DNA from: an uncultured Eubacteriales bacterium
GTDB lineage: Bacteria > Bacillota > Clostridia > Oscillospirales > CAG-382
Direction: 5' to 3'
Assembly (NCBI GenBank): GCA_900554405.1
Contig: USHI01000072.1
Span: 1 to 6,837 of the forward strand
Length of the DNA: 6,837 bases
This document shows, piece by piece, positions 1-5,783 of this stretch. Each line of letters begins with the position of its first letter. Position 1 is the first letter of the stretch. The notes below the pieces were generated by a model, which was not told the DNA's origin, ran no database searches, and worked only from the letters and a program-made list of their open reading frames with translations. Both the position numbers and the translations under genes were made by a program.

Positions 1-10
1 TGAACTTGAA

Positions 11-17
11 AAAGGAG
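11..17 (+). promoter_or_regulatory. Ribosome binding site of galE
   Basis: AAAGGAG lies 10 bases before the ATG at 28, a near-perfect Shine-Dalgarno match. It fixes the galE start at 28. The 27 bases before the gene are too short to show a promoter or an upstream gene; the TGA at 1-3 could be the end of one but this cannot be decided. Confidence 0.85.
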
Positions 18-27
18 TGTTTTTTCC

Positions 28-1023
28 ATGGCGATTTTGGTAAACGGCGGCGCCGGATACATCGGCGGACACACCTGCGTCGAGCTGCTCGAGCAGGGCA
101 TGGATGTGGTCGTCATAGACAATCTCGTCAATTCCAGCGCAAAGTCTCTCGATCGCGTGGAGCAGATAACCGGGAAACGTCTCGCCTTTTATCAGGAGGA
201 CGTGAGGGACCGGGCCGCGCTCGACAGGATATTTGAAAAGCACGACATCGGCTGCGCCATCCATTTTGCGGGGCTGAAGGCCGTGGGCGAATCGGTGGCA
301 AAGCCGCTTGAATATTACCATAACAACATTACCGGAACACTCAACCTGCTGTTCGAAATGCGCGAACGCAAATGCTTCAAGCTGATCTTTTCTTCCAGCG
401 CAACGGTTTACGGCAAACCCGCCAGTGTCCCGATACGCGAGGATTTCCCGCTTTCCACAACAAATCCCTACGGCACTACAAAGCTGTTTATAGAACGCAT
501 ACTTCAGGATCTGTGCGTGAGCGACGAACGCTTTTCCGTTGTACTTCTGCGCTACTTCAATCCCATCGGCGCCCATTCGAGCGGGCTTATCGGCGATGAT
601 CCCAACGGTATCCCCAACAACCTCATGCCGTATATCACCCGTGTCGCCAAAGGTGTGCTTCCGCACCTGAACATTTTCGGCAAGGATTACGAAACACCCG
701 ACGGCACCGGCGTGCGCGATTATATCCATGTGCTTGACCTTGCTTCCGGGCATTATGCCGCGCTCAAAGCGCTTTCCGCTCCCGGCGTGCATATTTATAA
801 CCTCGGTACCGGCAAGGGGTATTCGGTGCTGGAGCTTGTGAACGCGTTCGAGCGTGTCACCGGTGTCCGCATTCCTTATATCATAGCTCCGCGCCGCCCG
901 GGCGATATCGCAGAGTGCTATGCGGATGCGACAAAAGCATACGAAGAGCTCGGCTGGAAGGCAACACACACGCTCGACGAAATGTGCGAAAGCGCCTGGA
1001 ATTTCGAGCTTGCGCATAAATAA
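28..1023 (+). CDS. galE: UDP-glucose 4-epimerase GalE
   Basis: This 331-residue protein is a cytoplasmic NAD-dependent short-chain dehydrogenase/reductase of the extended type. It interconverts UDP-glucose and UDP-galactose (Leloir pathway and supply of galactosyl units for surface glycans). The Rossmann motif GxxGxxG is at residues 7-13 (GGAGYIG). The acidic residue D31 ends the second beta strand (VVVIDN). The catalytic group is in place: the SSSATVYG strand with the active-site Ser at about 123, then Y148xxxK152 in NPYGTTK. The RYFNPIGAH and VRDYIHVLDLA blocks are typical of GalE. Length is close to the usual 338 or so, so the gene is complete. Two residues of the usual start VTGGAGYIGSH differ here (N6 for Thr, G14 for Ser). 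A small membrane protein gene follows after 16 bases, so it may be the first gene of a short transcription unit. Some GalE enzymes also accept N-acetylated sugars; that cannot be told from the sequence. Confidence 0.95.
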   Translation: MAILVNGGAGYIGGHTCVELLEQGMDVVVIDNLVNSSAKSLDRVEQITGKRLAFYQEDVRDRAALDRIFEKHDIGCAIHFAGLKAVGESVAKPLEYYHNNITGTLNLLFEMRERKCFKLIFSSSATVYGKPASVPIREDFPLSTTNPYGTTKLFIERILQDLCVSDERFSVVLLRYFNPIGAHSSGLIGDDPNGIPNNLMPYITRVAKGVLPHLNIFGKDYETPDGTGVRDYIHVLDLASGHYAALKALSAPGVHIYNLGTGKGYSVLELVNAFERVTGVRIPYIIAPRRPGDIAECYADATKAYEELGWKATHTLDEMCESAWNFELAHK

Positions 1024-1039
1024 AACGGGGTGAAGCTTT

Positions 1040-1444
1040 TTGTTCCGAAGGTTTTTCAGCGGCAGATACGGGTTTGATAATCTCGGCTTTGCCGTTACCG
1101 TTGCGGCGCTCATAGTCGGTATCGTTTCGACGTTTTTCAACGGCATTGCCGGGTGGGTGCTGCGCATTGTCCAATCGCTTCTGCTTATATACGTCTTTGT
1201 GCGGGCGCTTTCCCGCAATCACGGAGCGCGCCGCCGCGAAAACGCAAAATATCTGCGCGCCTCCGCTTCGGTGCGCAAATTCTTCCGACCGATTTCCGAA
1301 TGCCTTGCAAGGCACTTCGGCGACAGGGCGCATAAATACTTCAAATGCCCCGGATGCCGTGCCGTTTTGCGTGTCCCACGCGGGCACGGAAAAATAACCG
1401 TGACCTGCCCGAAATGCGGTCGCAGGTTTGACAAAAGGAGTTGA
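1040..1444 (+). CDS. Small membrane protein with C-terminal zinc ribbon
   Basis: This is a 134-residue protein of unknown function. Two hydrophobic segments (about residues 15-33 and 37-57) form a hairpin anchor. A basic stretch follows (RRRENAKYLR, about 65-73), then an amphipathic region and a C-terminal zinc ribbon with C103xxC106 and C123xxC126 (CPGC and CPKC) separated by a short basic loop. Proteins of this layout are frequent and uncharacterised in Clostridia. The ribbon probably binds Zn and lies in the cytoplasm next to the membrane; that is inference. The start used is the TTG at 1040, with GGGGTG at 1027-1032 as ribosome binding site; no ATG gives a start that keeps the membrane hairpin. 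It sits 16 bases after galE and 4 bases before the lipoprotein gene, so all three are probably co-transcribed. No link to galactose metabolism is evident. Confidence 0.8.
   Translation: MFRRFFSGRYGFDNLGFAVTVAALIVGIVSTFFNGIAGWVLRIVQSLLLIYVFVRALSRNHGARRRENAKYLRASASVRKFFRPISECLARHFGDRAHKYFKCPGCRAVLRVPRGHGKITVTCPKCGRRFDKRS
1434..1440 (+). promoter_or_regulatory. Ribosome binding site deciding the lipoprotein start
   Basis: AAAGGAG, lying inside the last codons of the zinc-ribbon gene, stands 8 bases before the ATG at 1449. A longer reading using a TTG at 1428 would put the start upstream of this site and add seven residues before the lipoprotein signal peptide. The ATG at 1449 is therefore the better start. 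Confidence 0.8.
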
Positions 1445-1448
1445 AACG

Positions 1449-2444
1449 ATGAAAAAGCTCACAGCACTCGCGCTTGCCGTGATCATTGCGGCAATGCTTC
1501 TTGCCGCCTGCAGCGGCGGAGGAGGGGAAAGCTCCTCCGCGGTCTCCGCGCCCGGCGACGGGCAAGGCGGGATCGCCGATATTTCGGATACCGTTTCCAG
1601 GCATCACGGCGGCAGTCCTTCCGATATATCGAGCACGCCCGAACCGGATCCCGATCCCGGGCCTGAACCGGAGCCTGAACCTGAACCGGATCCCGAACCG
1701 GATCCCGAACCGGTAAAGCCCGACACGCTCGAGGGGCTGGATATTGCAAACCTTAATCTCGGCAGCCCCGCATCGCGCTGGCGTATCGCCATAACCAAGG
1801 AAAGCGCTCTGAATGCAGTAAAGGTCGTTGCATCTTATTACGATCCTGTCAACGCTGTGTACGACGGCAGTGTTACAAGGTTCTTTACGAACGATATGCA
1901 GTTTCTGAAAGCCGTTCCCGGAGATTACACCTATGTATGCACCTGCAACGGATTTTTCGATAAAACGCTCGAACACGGCTATGTTGTGGATAACCGCAAG
2001 GATTATATCCTTATAACCGAGGCACCTCCCCACGGCCACGGCGCCATGTCCGGCGGGTATTATTATTGCACGAAGTACGGGGTGCCGATCCGGCGCAGCA
2101 TATCCGAAGGTCCGACCGAGCTTGAACGCATTCCGGACGGCGTTCTCGTCCCCTGCGTGGAATATTCCGGCGACATACTTGAGGAGTTTTCCGCAGAGCT
2201 TGCCGGGAAGAAGTACGGACTTTCCGGTAACGAAGGCATTGTCGTTCCGTTCGAGTACGATAATATAACGATTTCCCACTGGGGTGTATGCGTTTACCGT
2301 GCCGAAAAGGACGGGCGCGTATATTATTTCGATACAAAGGGCAAACTCCTTACACCGGAAGGGTTTTCCTGCGGCGGTGATGTTTATGAAAACCGCGCGC
2401 TGGTGTTCGAGGGAAGCCAGGGCTACATTATCGAATTTTCGTAA
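1449..2444 (+). CDS. Secreted lipoprotein with Pro-Glu/Asp stalk and WG-repeat-like C-terminus
   Basis: This 331-residue lipoprotein is probably anchored on the outer face of the cell membrane. The N-terminus is a clear type II signal peptide: MKK, a hydrophobic core, then the lipobox LAAC with the lipidated Cys at 21, followed by a Gly/Ser-rich linker. Residues about 64-90 form a spacer of alternating Pro with Glu or Asp, a typical cell-wall-spanning stalk. The folded part (about 95-331) has many aromatic residues. Its last 75 residues resemble a WG (KWG) repeat: YGLSGNEGIVVPFEYDNI, then HWG, then RVYYFDTKGKLL. The middle part (about 100-190) is not recognised. Function is unknown; WG repeats are usually taken as binding or scaffold modules. 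It follows the zinc-ribbon gene by 4 bases and an inverted repeat lies just after it. The lipobox is certain, the WG assignment fairly likely, and any ligand unknown. Confidence 0.85.
   Translation: MKKLTALALAVIIAAMLLAACSGGGGESSSAVSAPGDGQGGIADISDTVSRHHGGSPSDISSTPEPDPDPGPEPEPEPEPDPEPDPEPVKPDTLEGLDIANLNLGSPASRWRIAITKESALNAVKVVASYYDPVNAVYDGSVTRFFTNDMQFLKAVPGDYTYVCTCNGFFDKTLEHGYVVDNRKDYILITEAPPHGHGAMSGGYYYCTKYGVPIRRSISEGPTELERIPDGVLVPCVEYSGDILEEFSAELAGKKYGLSGNEGIVVPFEYDNITISHWGVCVYRAEKDGRVYYFDTKGKLLTPEGFSCGGDVYENRALVFEGSQGYIIEFS
1641..1713 (+). repeat. In-frame tandem repeat coding the Pro-Glu/Asp stalk
   Basis: Variants of a 12-base unit GAACCGGATCCC (Glu-Pro-Asp-Pro) or a 6-base GAACCG-like unit run through this stretch. 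Exact copies start at 1683 and 1695, with a partial third at 1707. All are in frame with the lipoprotein gene. Because the unit is a multiple of three, gain or loss of copies would change stalk length without a frameshift. The opposite strand reads as a Gly-Ser repeat, which is only a shadow. Confidence 0.8.
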
Positions 2445-2455
2445 AAAATATCCGA

Positions 2456-2485
2456 CAAAGCACTTGCGTAAAAGCAGGTGCTTTG
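2456..2485 (+). terminator. Inverted repeat: candidate terminator or operator
   Basis: Two 12-base arms (2456-2467 and 2474-2485) pair completely except for one T-G pair, with a six-base loop GTAAAA. The position, 12 bases after the lipoprotein stop, suits a rho-independent terminator. However, the run after the stem (CTATGATTG) is not T-rich; only the TTT within the stem end helps. The same repeat fills the space between the -35 and -10 boxes of the promoter proposed for the ABC exporter, so a repressor binding there would block it. Terminator, operator or both are open. Confidence 0.6.
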
Positions 2486-2492
2486 CTATGAT
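2464..2492 (+). promoter_or_regulatory. Candidate sigma-A promoter with extended -10 for the ABC exporter
   Basis: TTGCGT at 2464-2469 and TATGAT at 2487-2492 are separated by 17 bases. The -10 box matches the consensus at 5 of 6 positions and is preceded by TGC, the extended -10 motif, while the -35 box is weak. Transcription would start near 2499 and give a leader of about 28 bases before the ATG at 2527. The -10 box lies on the alternative ATG at 2488, which argues against that start. Confidence 0.5.
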
Positions 2493-2526
2493 TGAAGCAG
2501 TTTTTGCTTATCGGGAAATATTCAAA

Positions 2527-4248
2527 ATGAAAAACTTATCCGTCTTTCTGAAAGACTACAAAAAAGAAAGCATACTTGCGCCCGCGTTCAAGCTGCTCGA
2601 GGCGGTGTTCGACCTTCTCGTTCCGCTTGCTGTCGCAAGGATGATCGATGCTTCCGACCGCGGCACGGTGTTCCTTTACTTCGGTGCGCTGCTGCTTATG
2701 GCGGCAGTCGGACTGAGCTGCACCGTCGTCGCGCAGTATTATTCCGCGCGGGCGAGCGTGGGGTTCGCCGGAAAGCTCCGCATGGCGCTGTTCGGAAAGA
2801 TACAGTCGCTTTCGCTTTCCGATGTCGATACCATCGGCGGCGATACGCTTATCACCCGCCTTTCCGGGGATGTGAACCAGGTGCAGAACGGTCTGAATCT
2901 CGCATTGCGCCTTCTTTTGCGCAGCCCGATGATAGTTATCGGCTGCACGGTCATGGCGTTTCTGATCGATGTAAAGAGCGCTGCTGTCTTTGCCGTGACG
3001 GTGCCGATCCTTTTTGCCGTGACATTTATTATTATGAAGCTGAGCATACCCCTTTTCGGGCGCGCACAGTCGGCGCTCGACAAGGTCACGCTCCACACGC
3101 GTGAAAGCATTACCGGCGCACGGGTCATACGCGCCTTCTGCCGCGAGGAAACGACGGTTTCGGAGTTTGATGCGGAAAATGAAAGGCTCACGAAGCTCAA
3201 TCTGTTTGTCGGCCGCCTTTCGGCACTGCTTAACCCGCTCACATATGTCCTTATCAACCTTGCCGCGGCGCTGCTTATCCGCCGTGCGGGCGAAAGCGCG
3301 GGCGAAGGGCTTATCGGCAGGGGCGAGGTAGTGGCGCTGTACAATTATATGCTGCAGATTATCGTGGAGCTGATAAAGCTTACTTCGCTCATAATCACGC
3401 TCAACCGCTCGCTTGCCTGCGCAAAGCGGGTTTCGGATGTGCTTTCGGCTTCGCCGGATATGTCGTATCCGGATTCCGGGGCGGAAATGGCGGATTCCGG
3501 CGTGCGGTTCGATAACGTCTCCTTTGCATACCGCTTTGCCGGCGCGAACAGCCTTTCCGGGGTGAGCTTTTATGCCCGCCCGGGCGAAAAGGTGGGTATT
3601 ATCGGCGGTACCGGCAGCGGCAAAACGACACTTGTCGATCTGATCCCGCGGTTTTATGATGCAAGCGCGGGCAGAGTGGAAGTCGGCGGCAGGGACGTGC
3701 GCGAATACCCGCGCGGCGAGCTGATAAAAAATATCGGTATTGTACCGCAGCGCGCGGCGCTTTTCCGCGGTACCGTGCGTGAAAACCTTATGCTCGGTTC
3801 GGAAAACGCGACGGAGGAGGAGCTCTGGCAGGCATTGGATGCCGCACAGGCGCGCGGTGTTGTCGAATCGAAAAAGGACGGTCTTGATTCCTTTGTGGAG
3901 CAGGGCGGCGGGAACTTTTCCGGCGGTCAGCGCCAAAGGCTCACGATCGCACGCGCACTTGTGAAAAAGCCGCTGATACTGATCATGGACGACAGCTCCA
4001 GCGCGCTCGATTATGCGACGGATGCGGCGCTCAGGAAAGAGGTTTGCGCGCTTGAAGGCGTTACGGTGTTTATCGTTTCGCAAAGGATCGCGGGGGTTCG
4101 CGATTGCGACAGGATACTTGTGCTCGATAACGGTGCGCTTGTAGGGAACGGCACCCACGGCGAGCTTTTGAAGGAATGCGGGGTATACCGCGATATTTAT
4201 CGCTCGCAGTTCCCGGATGACGAAGGCGAAAAGGAGGCAGAAGCGTAA
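2527..4248 (+). CDS. ABC exporter subunit with degenerate ATP site (TM287/BmrC/LmrC-like)
   Basis: This 573-residue half-transporter has a six-helix membrane domain (about residues 15-300) followed by an ATPase domain (about 327-560). Visible motifs: A-loop Y335, Walker A GGTGSGKTT at 360-368, Q-loop Q408 (VPQRAALF), signature FSGGQ at 464-468, Walker B LILIMDD at 483-489, and D-loop SALD at 492-495. The Walker B catalytic Glu position is Asp489 (MDDSSSALD) and the H-loop His is Gln519 (VSQR). These two changes are the hallmark of the degenerate subunit of heterodimeric multidrug-type exporters, whose partner carries the active site. The substrate is unknown: drugs, lipids and peptides are all possible. 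The start at ATG 2527 gives the family's normal N-terminus. The frame is open back to 2284, but that would overlap the lipoprotein gene by 160 bases, and ATG 2488 lies in the promoter. The ribosome site is weak (GGGA at 2513). It overlaps the next gene by one base (TAATG), which implies translational coupling of the two subunits. Confidence 0.9.
   Translation: MKNLSVFLKDYKKESILAPAFKLLEAVFDLLVPLAVARMIDASDRGTVFLYFGALLLMAAVGLSCTVVAQYYSARASVGFAGKLRMALFGKIQSLSLSDVDTIGGDTLITRLSGDVNQVQNGLNLALRLLLRSPMIVIGCTVMAFLIDVKSAAVFAVTVPILFAVTFIIMKLSIPLFGRAQSALDKVTLHTRESITGARVIRAFCREETTVSEFDAENERLTKLNLFVGRLSALLNPLTYVLINLAAALLIRRAGESAGEGLIGRGEVVALYNYMLQIIVELIKLTSLIITLNRSLACAKRVSDVLSASPDMSYPDSGAEMADSGVRFDNVSFAYRFAGANSLSGVSFYARPGEKVGIIGGTGSGKTTLVDLIPRFYDASAGRVEVGGRDVREYPRGELIKNIGIVPQRAALFRGTVRENLMLGSENATEEELWQALDAAQARGVVESKKDGLDSFVEQGGGNFSGGQRQRLTIARALVKKPLILIMDDSSSALDYATDAALRKEVCALEGVTVFIVSQRIAGVRDCDRILVLDNGALVGNGTHGELLKECGVYRDIYRSQFPDDEGEKEAEA
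4231..4237 (+). promoter_or_regulatory. Ribosome binding site of the second exporter gene
   Basis: AAGGAGG inside the end of the first exporter gene lies 10 bases before the ATG at 4248, which itself shares its A with the TAA stop (TAATG). This fixes the start of the partner gene and suggests coupled translation. Confidence 0.85.
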
Positions 4249-5234
4249 TGAAAAAATACGATAAAAGTATTGTAAAACGGCTGCTTCCGTATATAGCGCG
4301 GCACAAGGCGGCGTTTGCCGCAAGCCTTGCTTTTGCGCTTGCCTCCGTTCTGCTTCAGCTTTATGTTCCGATCGTTTTCGGCGATGCGATCGACTGCATT
4401 TCCGTAAGCGGCGAAACGGATTTTGCCGCCATGGGGCGCTGTCTTGCCGTTGCCGCGCTGCTTGCGGCGGCATCGGGTGTTTTTACGCTGCTGATGAACC
4501 TGCTCAACAACCGTATCGCCTTCGGAACCGTCGCGGATATACGCTCGCAGGCGATAAGGCATATCCAGCGCATTCCCGTTTCATATATGGACACGCACGA
4601 GACAGGCGATCTGCTCAGCCGTGTTATTACGGATACGGATATGCTCACGGACGGTCTGCTTCTCGGCTTTTCGCAGATATTCACCGGGGTGCTGACTATC
4701 GCCGTAACATTGGTTTTCATGTTTTCGGCAAATGTCACCGTTTCGCTCATAGTAGTGCTGCTCACGCCGGTATCCTTCCTTGTAGCGCGGTTCGTTTCGG
4801 CGCGATCGTACCGGCTTTTCGGCAGGCAGAGTGGGATCCGCGGCACACAGACGGGCATGATAAACGAATTTGTAACGGAGCAGAAAACCGTGCGTGCCTT
4901 CGGTTATGAGGATAGGGCATCCGAAAAGTTCGGCAGGATAAATGACGAGCTGACCGAATGCTCCGTAAAGGCGGTGTTTTACAGCAGCCTGACAAACCCT
5001 TCCACGCGGTTTGTGAACAATCTCGTGTATGCCGGTGTCGCGCTCGCGGGGGTGCTGCTTGTGCCGGGCGGCGTGCTTACCGTCGGCGGGCTTTCGGTCA
5101 TGCTTGCGTATGCAAACCGGTATATGAAGCCCTTCAACGATATAAGCTCCGTTGTTACGGAGCTGCAAAACGCCTTTGCCTGTGCGGCGCGGGTGTTCAA
5201 GCTTTTGGATGAGCAGCCCGAAGCGGAGCAGACC
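4248..5234 (+). pseudogene. ABC exporter partner subunit, lacking its ATPase domain
   Basis: The first 329 or so residues are a complete six-helix ABC exporter membrane domain, preceded by a basic N-terminus (MKKYDKSIVKRLLPYI). Family-typical cytoplasmic loops are present: SYMDTHETGDLLSRVITDTDML (about 112-133) in the first loop and EFVTEQKTVRAFGYEDRASEKF (about 207-228) in the second. The domain ends with the usual linker AFACAARVFKLLDEQPEAE, after which a normal subunit would start its nucleotide-binding domain (about 240 more residues). That domain is absent, and V-ATPase sequence begins instead. As the partner of a subunit with a degenerate ATP site, this one should carry the catalytic Glu and the H-loop His, so its loss would kill the transporter. 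Start and coupling to the preceding gene look normal. The break is at about 5222-5240. Confidence 0.85.
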
Positions 5235-5783
5235 GGCGACGTTCTCGGCACCGTGCAGGAGACCAGCGCCATCCTCCACAAGATCATGGTCCCCTACGGT
5301 CTCGCCGGCGAGGTCGTCAGCATTGAGAGCGGCGAGCATGTCGTTACCGACACCGTCGCGGTCCTCAAGGACGCAAAGGGCGCGGAGCATGAGGTAAAGA
5401 TGATGCAGCGCTGGCCCGTCCGTATCGCGAGACCCTATTCCAAGAAGTACGTTCCCAGCCGTCCCATGAACAGCGGACAGCGTATCATCGACACCATGTT
5501 CCCCATCGCCAAGGGCGGCGCGGCCGAAGGGCTTACGTTCATGCTCTCCTTTATGGGGGACATACTGAGCGCCAACATGGGCGGCATGCGCGAAATTGAT
5601 AATATTGACAGGCAGGATGCCGTGCGCCAATGCGCAGCGCGCTTTACAACGCGGCAAATACTGTGTATTATAGATACGATAACAAAGGCAAGCGAAAGCC
5701 TTTACCGTGCATCCGGCGGGGAAATGTATCCCGCGGCGGCGCTGGACGGGCTTTTTTTGAGTATATTAAAGGAGCTTAAATAG
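4248..5783 (+). CDS. Chimeric reading frame: ABC membrane domain + V-ATPase A piece + HolB end
   Basis: A single open frame of 511 residues joins three unrelated proteins. Residues 1 to about 329 are the membrane half of an ABC exporter subunit. About 330-426 match the middle of V-type ATP synthase subunit A. About 427-511 match the C-terminus of DNA polymerase III delta'. Each part keeps its family's residues up to the joint and no linker lies between them. The product would have no Walker A, signature or Walker B anywhere, so it could not hydrolyse ATP, and no known protein has this order. The frame is real in this sequence. I infer that it comes from misassembly or a chimeric fragment, or less likely from two recombination events, and not from an evolved fusion gene. 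The three parts are listed separately below. Confidence 0.6.
   Translation: MKKYDKSIVKRLLPYIARHKAAFAASLAFALASVLLQLYVPIVFGDAIDCISVSGETDFAAMGRCLAVAALLAAASGVFTLLMNLLNNRIAFGTVADIRSQAIRHIQRIPVSYMDTHETGDLLSRVITDTDMLTDGLLLGFSQIFTGVLTIAVTLVFMFSANVTVSLIVVLLTPVSFLVARFVSARSYRLFGRQSGIRGTQTGMINEFVTEQKTVRAFGYEDRASEKFGRINDELTECSVKAVFYSSLTNPSTRFVNNLVYAGVALAGVLLVPGGVLTVGGLSVMLAYANRYMKPFNDISSVVTELQNAFACAARVFKLLDEQPEAEQTGDVLGTVQETSAILHKIMVPYGLAGEVVSIESGEHVVTDTVAVLKDAKGAEHEVKMMQRWPVRIARPYSKKYVPSRPMNSGQRIIDTMFPIAKGGAAEGLTFMLSFMGDILSANMGGMREIDNIDRQDAVRQCAARFTTRQILCIIDTITKASESLYRASGGEMYPAAALDGLFLSILKELK
5235..5525 (+). pseudogene. atpA: Internal fragment of V-type ATP synthase catalytic subunit A
   Basis: About 97 residues read GDVLGTVQETSAILHKIMVP, followed by a beta-rich stretch, MMQRWPVRIARPY and GQRIIDTMFPIAKGGAA. 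These are diagnostic blocks of subunit A (NtpA/AtpA) of V/A-type ATPases: GTVQET, HKIMVP, MMQ-WPVR, and G-QR-IDT-FP-AKGG. A full subunit is about 590 residues; this piece covers part of the N-terminal region including the subunit-A-specific insertion, and stops just before the P-loop (GPFGSGKT in the family). No start, ribosome site or stop of its own is present, and no other ATP synthase gene is in the window. Codon use differs from both sides: six of seven Ile codons are ATC and none ATA, and all six Pro codons are CCC. That fits a highly expressed gene of the same or another genome. The length near 290 bases resembles one sequencing fragment. Confidence 0.9.
5526..5783 (+). pseudogene. holB: C-terminal fragment of DNA polymerase III delta' subunit
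   Basis: The last 85 or so residues (EGLTFMLSFMGDILSANMGG, then the conserved-looking NIDRQDAV, then LFLSILKEL at the end) fit the helical C-terminal collar domain of the clamp-loader subunit delta'. The family's usual length is about 310-340 residues, so roughly three quarters of the gene, including the AAA+ fold, is missing on the left. The strongest support is position: the frame ends in TAG directly before the ATG of ricT, the order holB-ricT (yaaT) conserved in Firmicutes. The sequence alone is too variable to be certain. Ile codons are five ATA and three ATT with no ATC, like ricT and unlike the V-ATPase piece, so this end belongs with the genes to its right. Confidence 0.75.
5768..5774 (+). 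promoter_or_regulatory. Ribosome binding site of ricT
   Basis: AAAGGAG within the last codons of the holB end lies 9 bases before the ATG at 5784, which follows the TAG stop with no gap. This supports the start and coupled translation with holB. Confidence 0.85.

Noticed and set aside
1604..1798. A minus-strand Gly-Ser repeat protein
   Set aside because: It is the reverse-strand reading of the Pro-Glu/Asp repeat in the lipoprotein gene, with no start signal of its own.
1341..2279. A 312-codon minus-strand open frame opposite the lipoprotein gene
   Set aside because: The plus strand has a ribosome site, signal peptide and lipobox; the minus-strand product is low in complexity and arginine-rich with no recognisable domain.
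2492..2520. A promoter with TTGAAG at 2492 and GAAATA at 2515
   Set aside because: The -10 match is poor and transcription would start at the ATG itself. The TTGCGT/TGCTATGAT pair just upstream is a better fit.
2284..2526. An 81-residue N-terminal extension of the first ABC exporter gene
   Set aside because: It would overlap the lipoprotein gene by 160 bases, run through the inverted repeat and promoter, and add residues not typical of the family. ATG 2527 gives the normal N-terminus.
2536..4473. A 645-codon open frame on the minus strand
   Set aside because: It is opposite two clearly coding ABC exporter genes, has a composition rich in Arg, His and Ala with no domain, and is explained by the GC-rich third positions of the plus-strand genes.
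4581..5657. A 358-codon minus-strand open frame spanning both breakpoints
   Set aside because: It crosses all three chimeric parts, has no recognisable domain, and the plus strand has clear family matches throughout.
4248..5783. A new three-domain ATP-linked membrane protein as a novel biological system
   Set aside because: The pieces are cut fragments of well-known proteins, no piece keeps an ATP site, codon use changes at the joints, and the right end matches the ordinary holB-ricT order. A broken or misjoined sequence explains it better.
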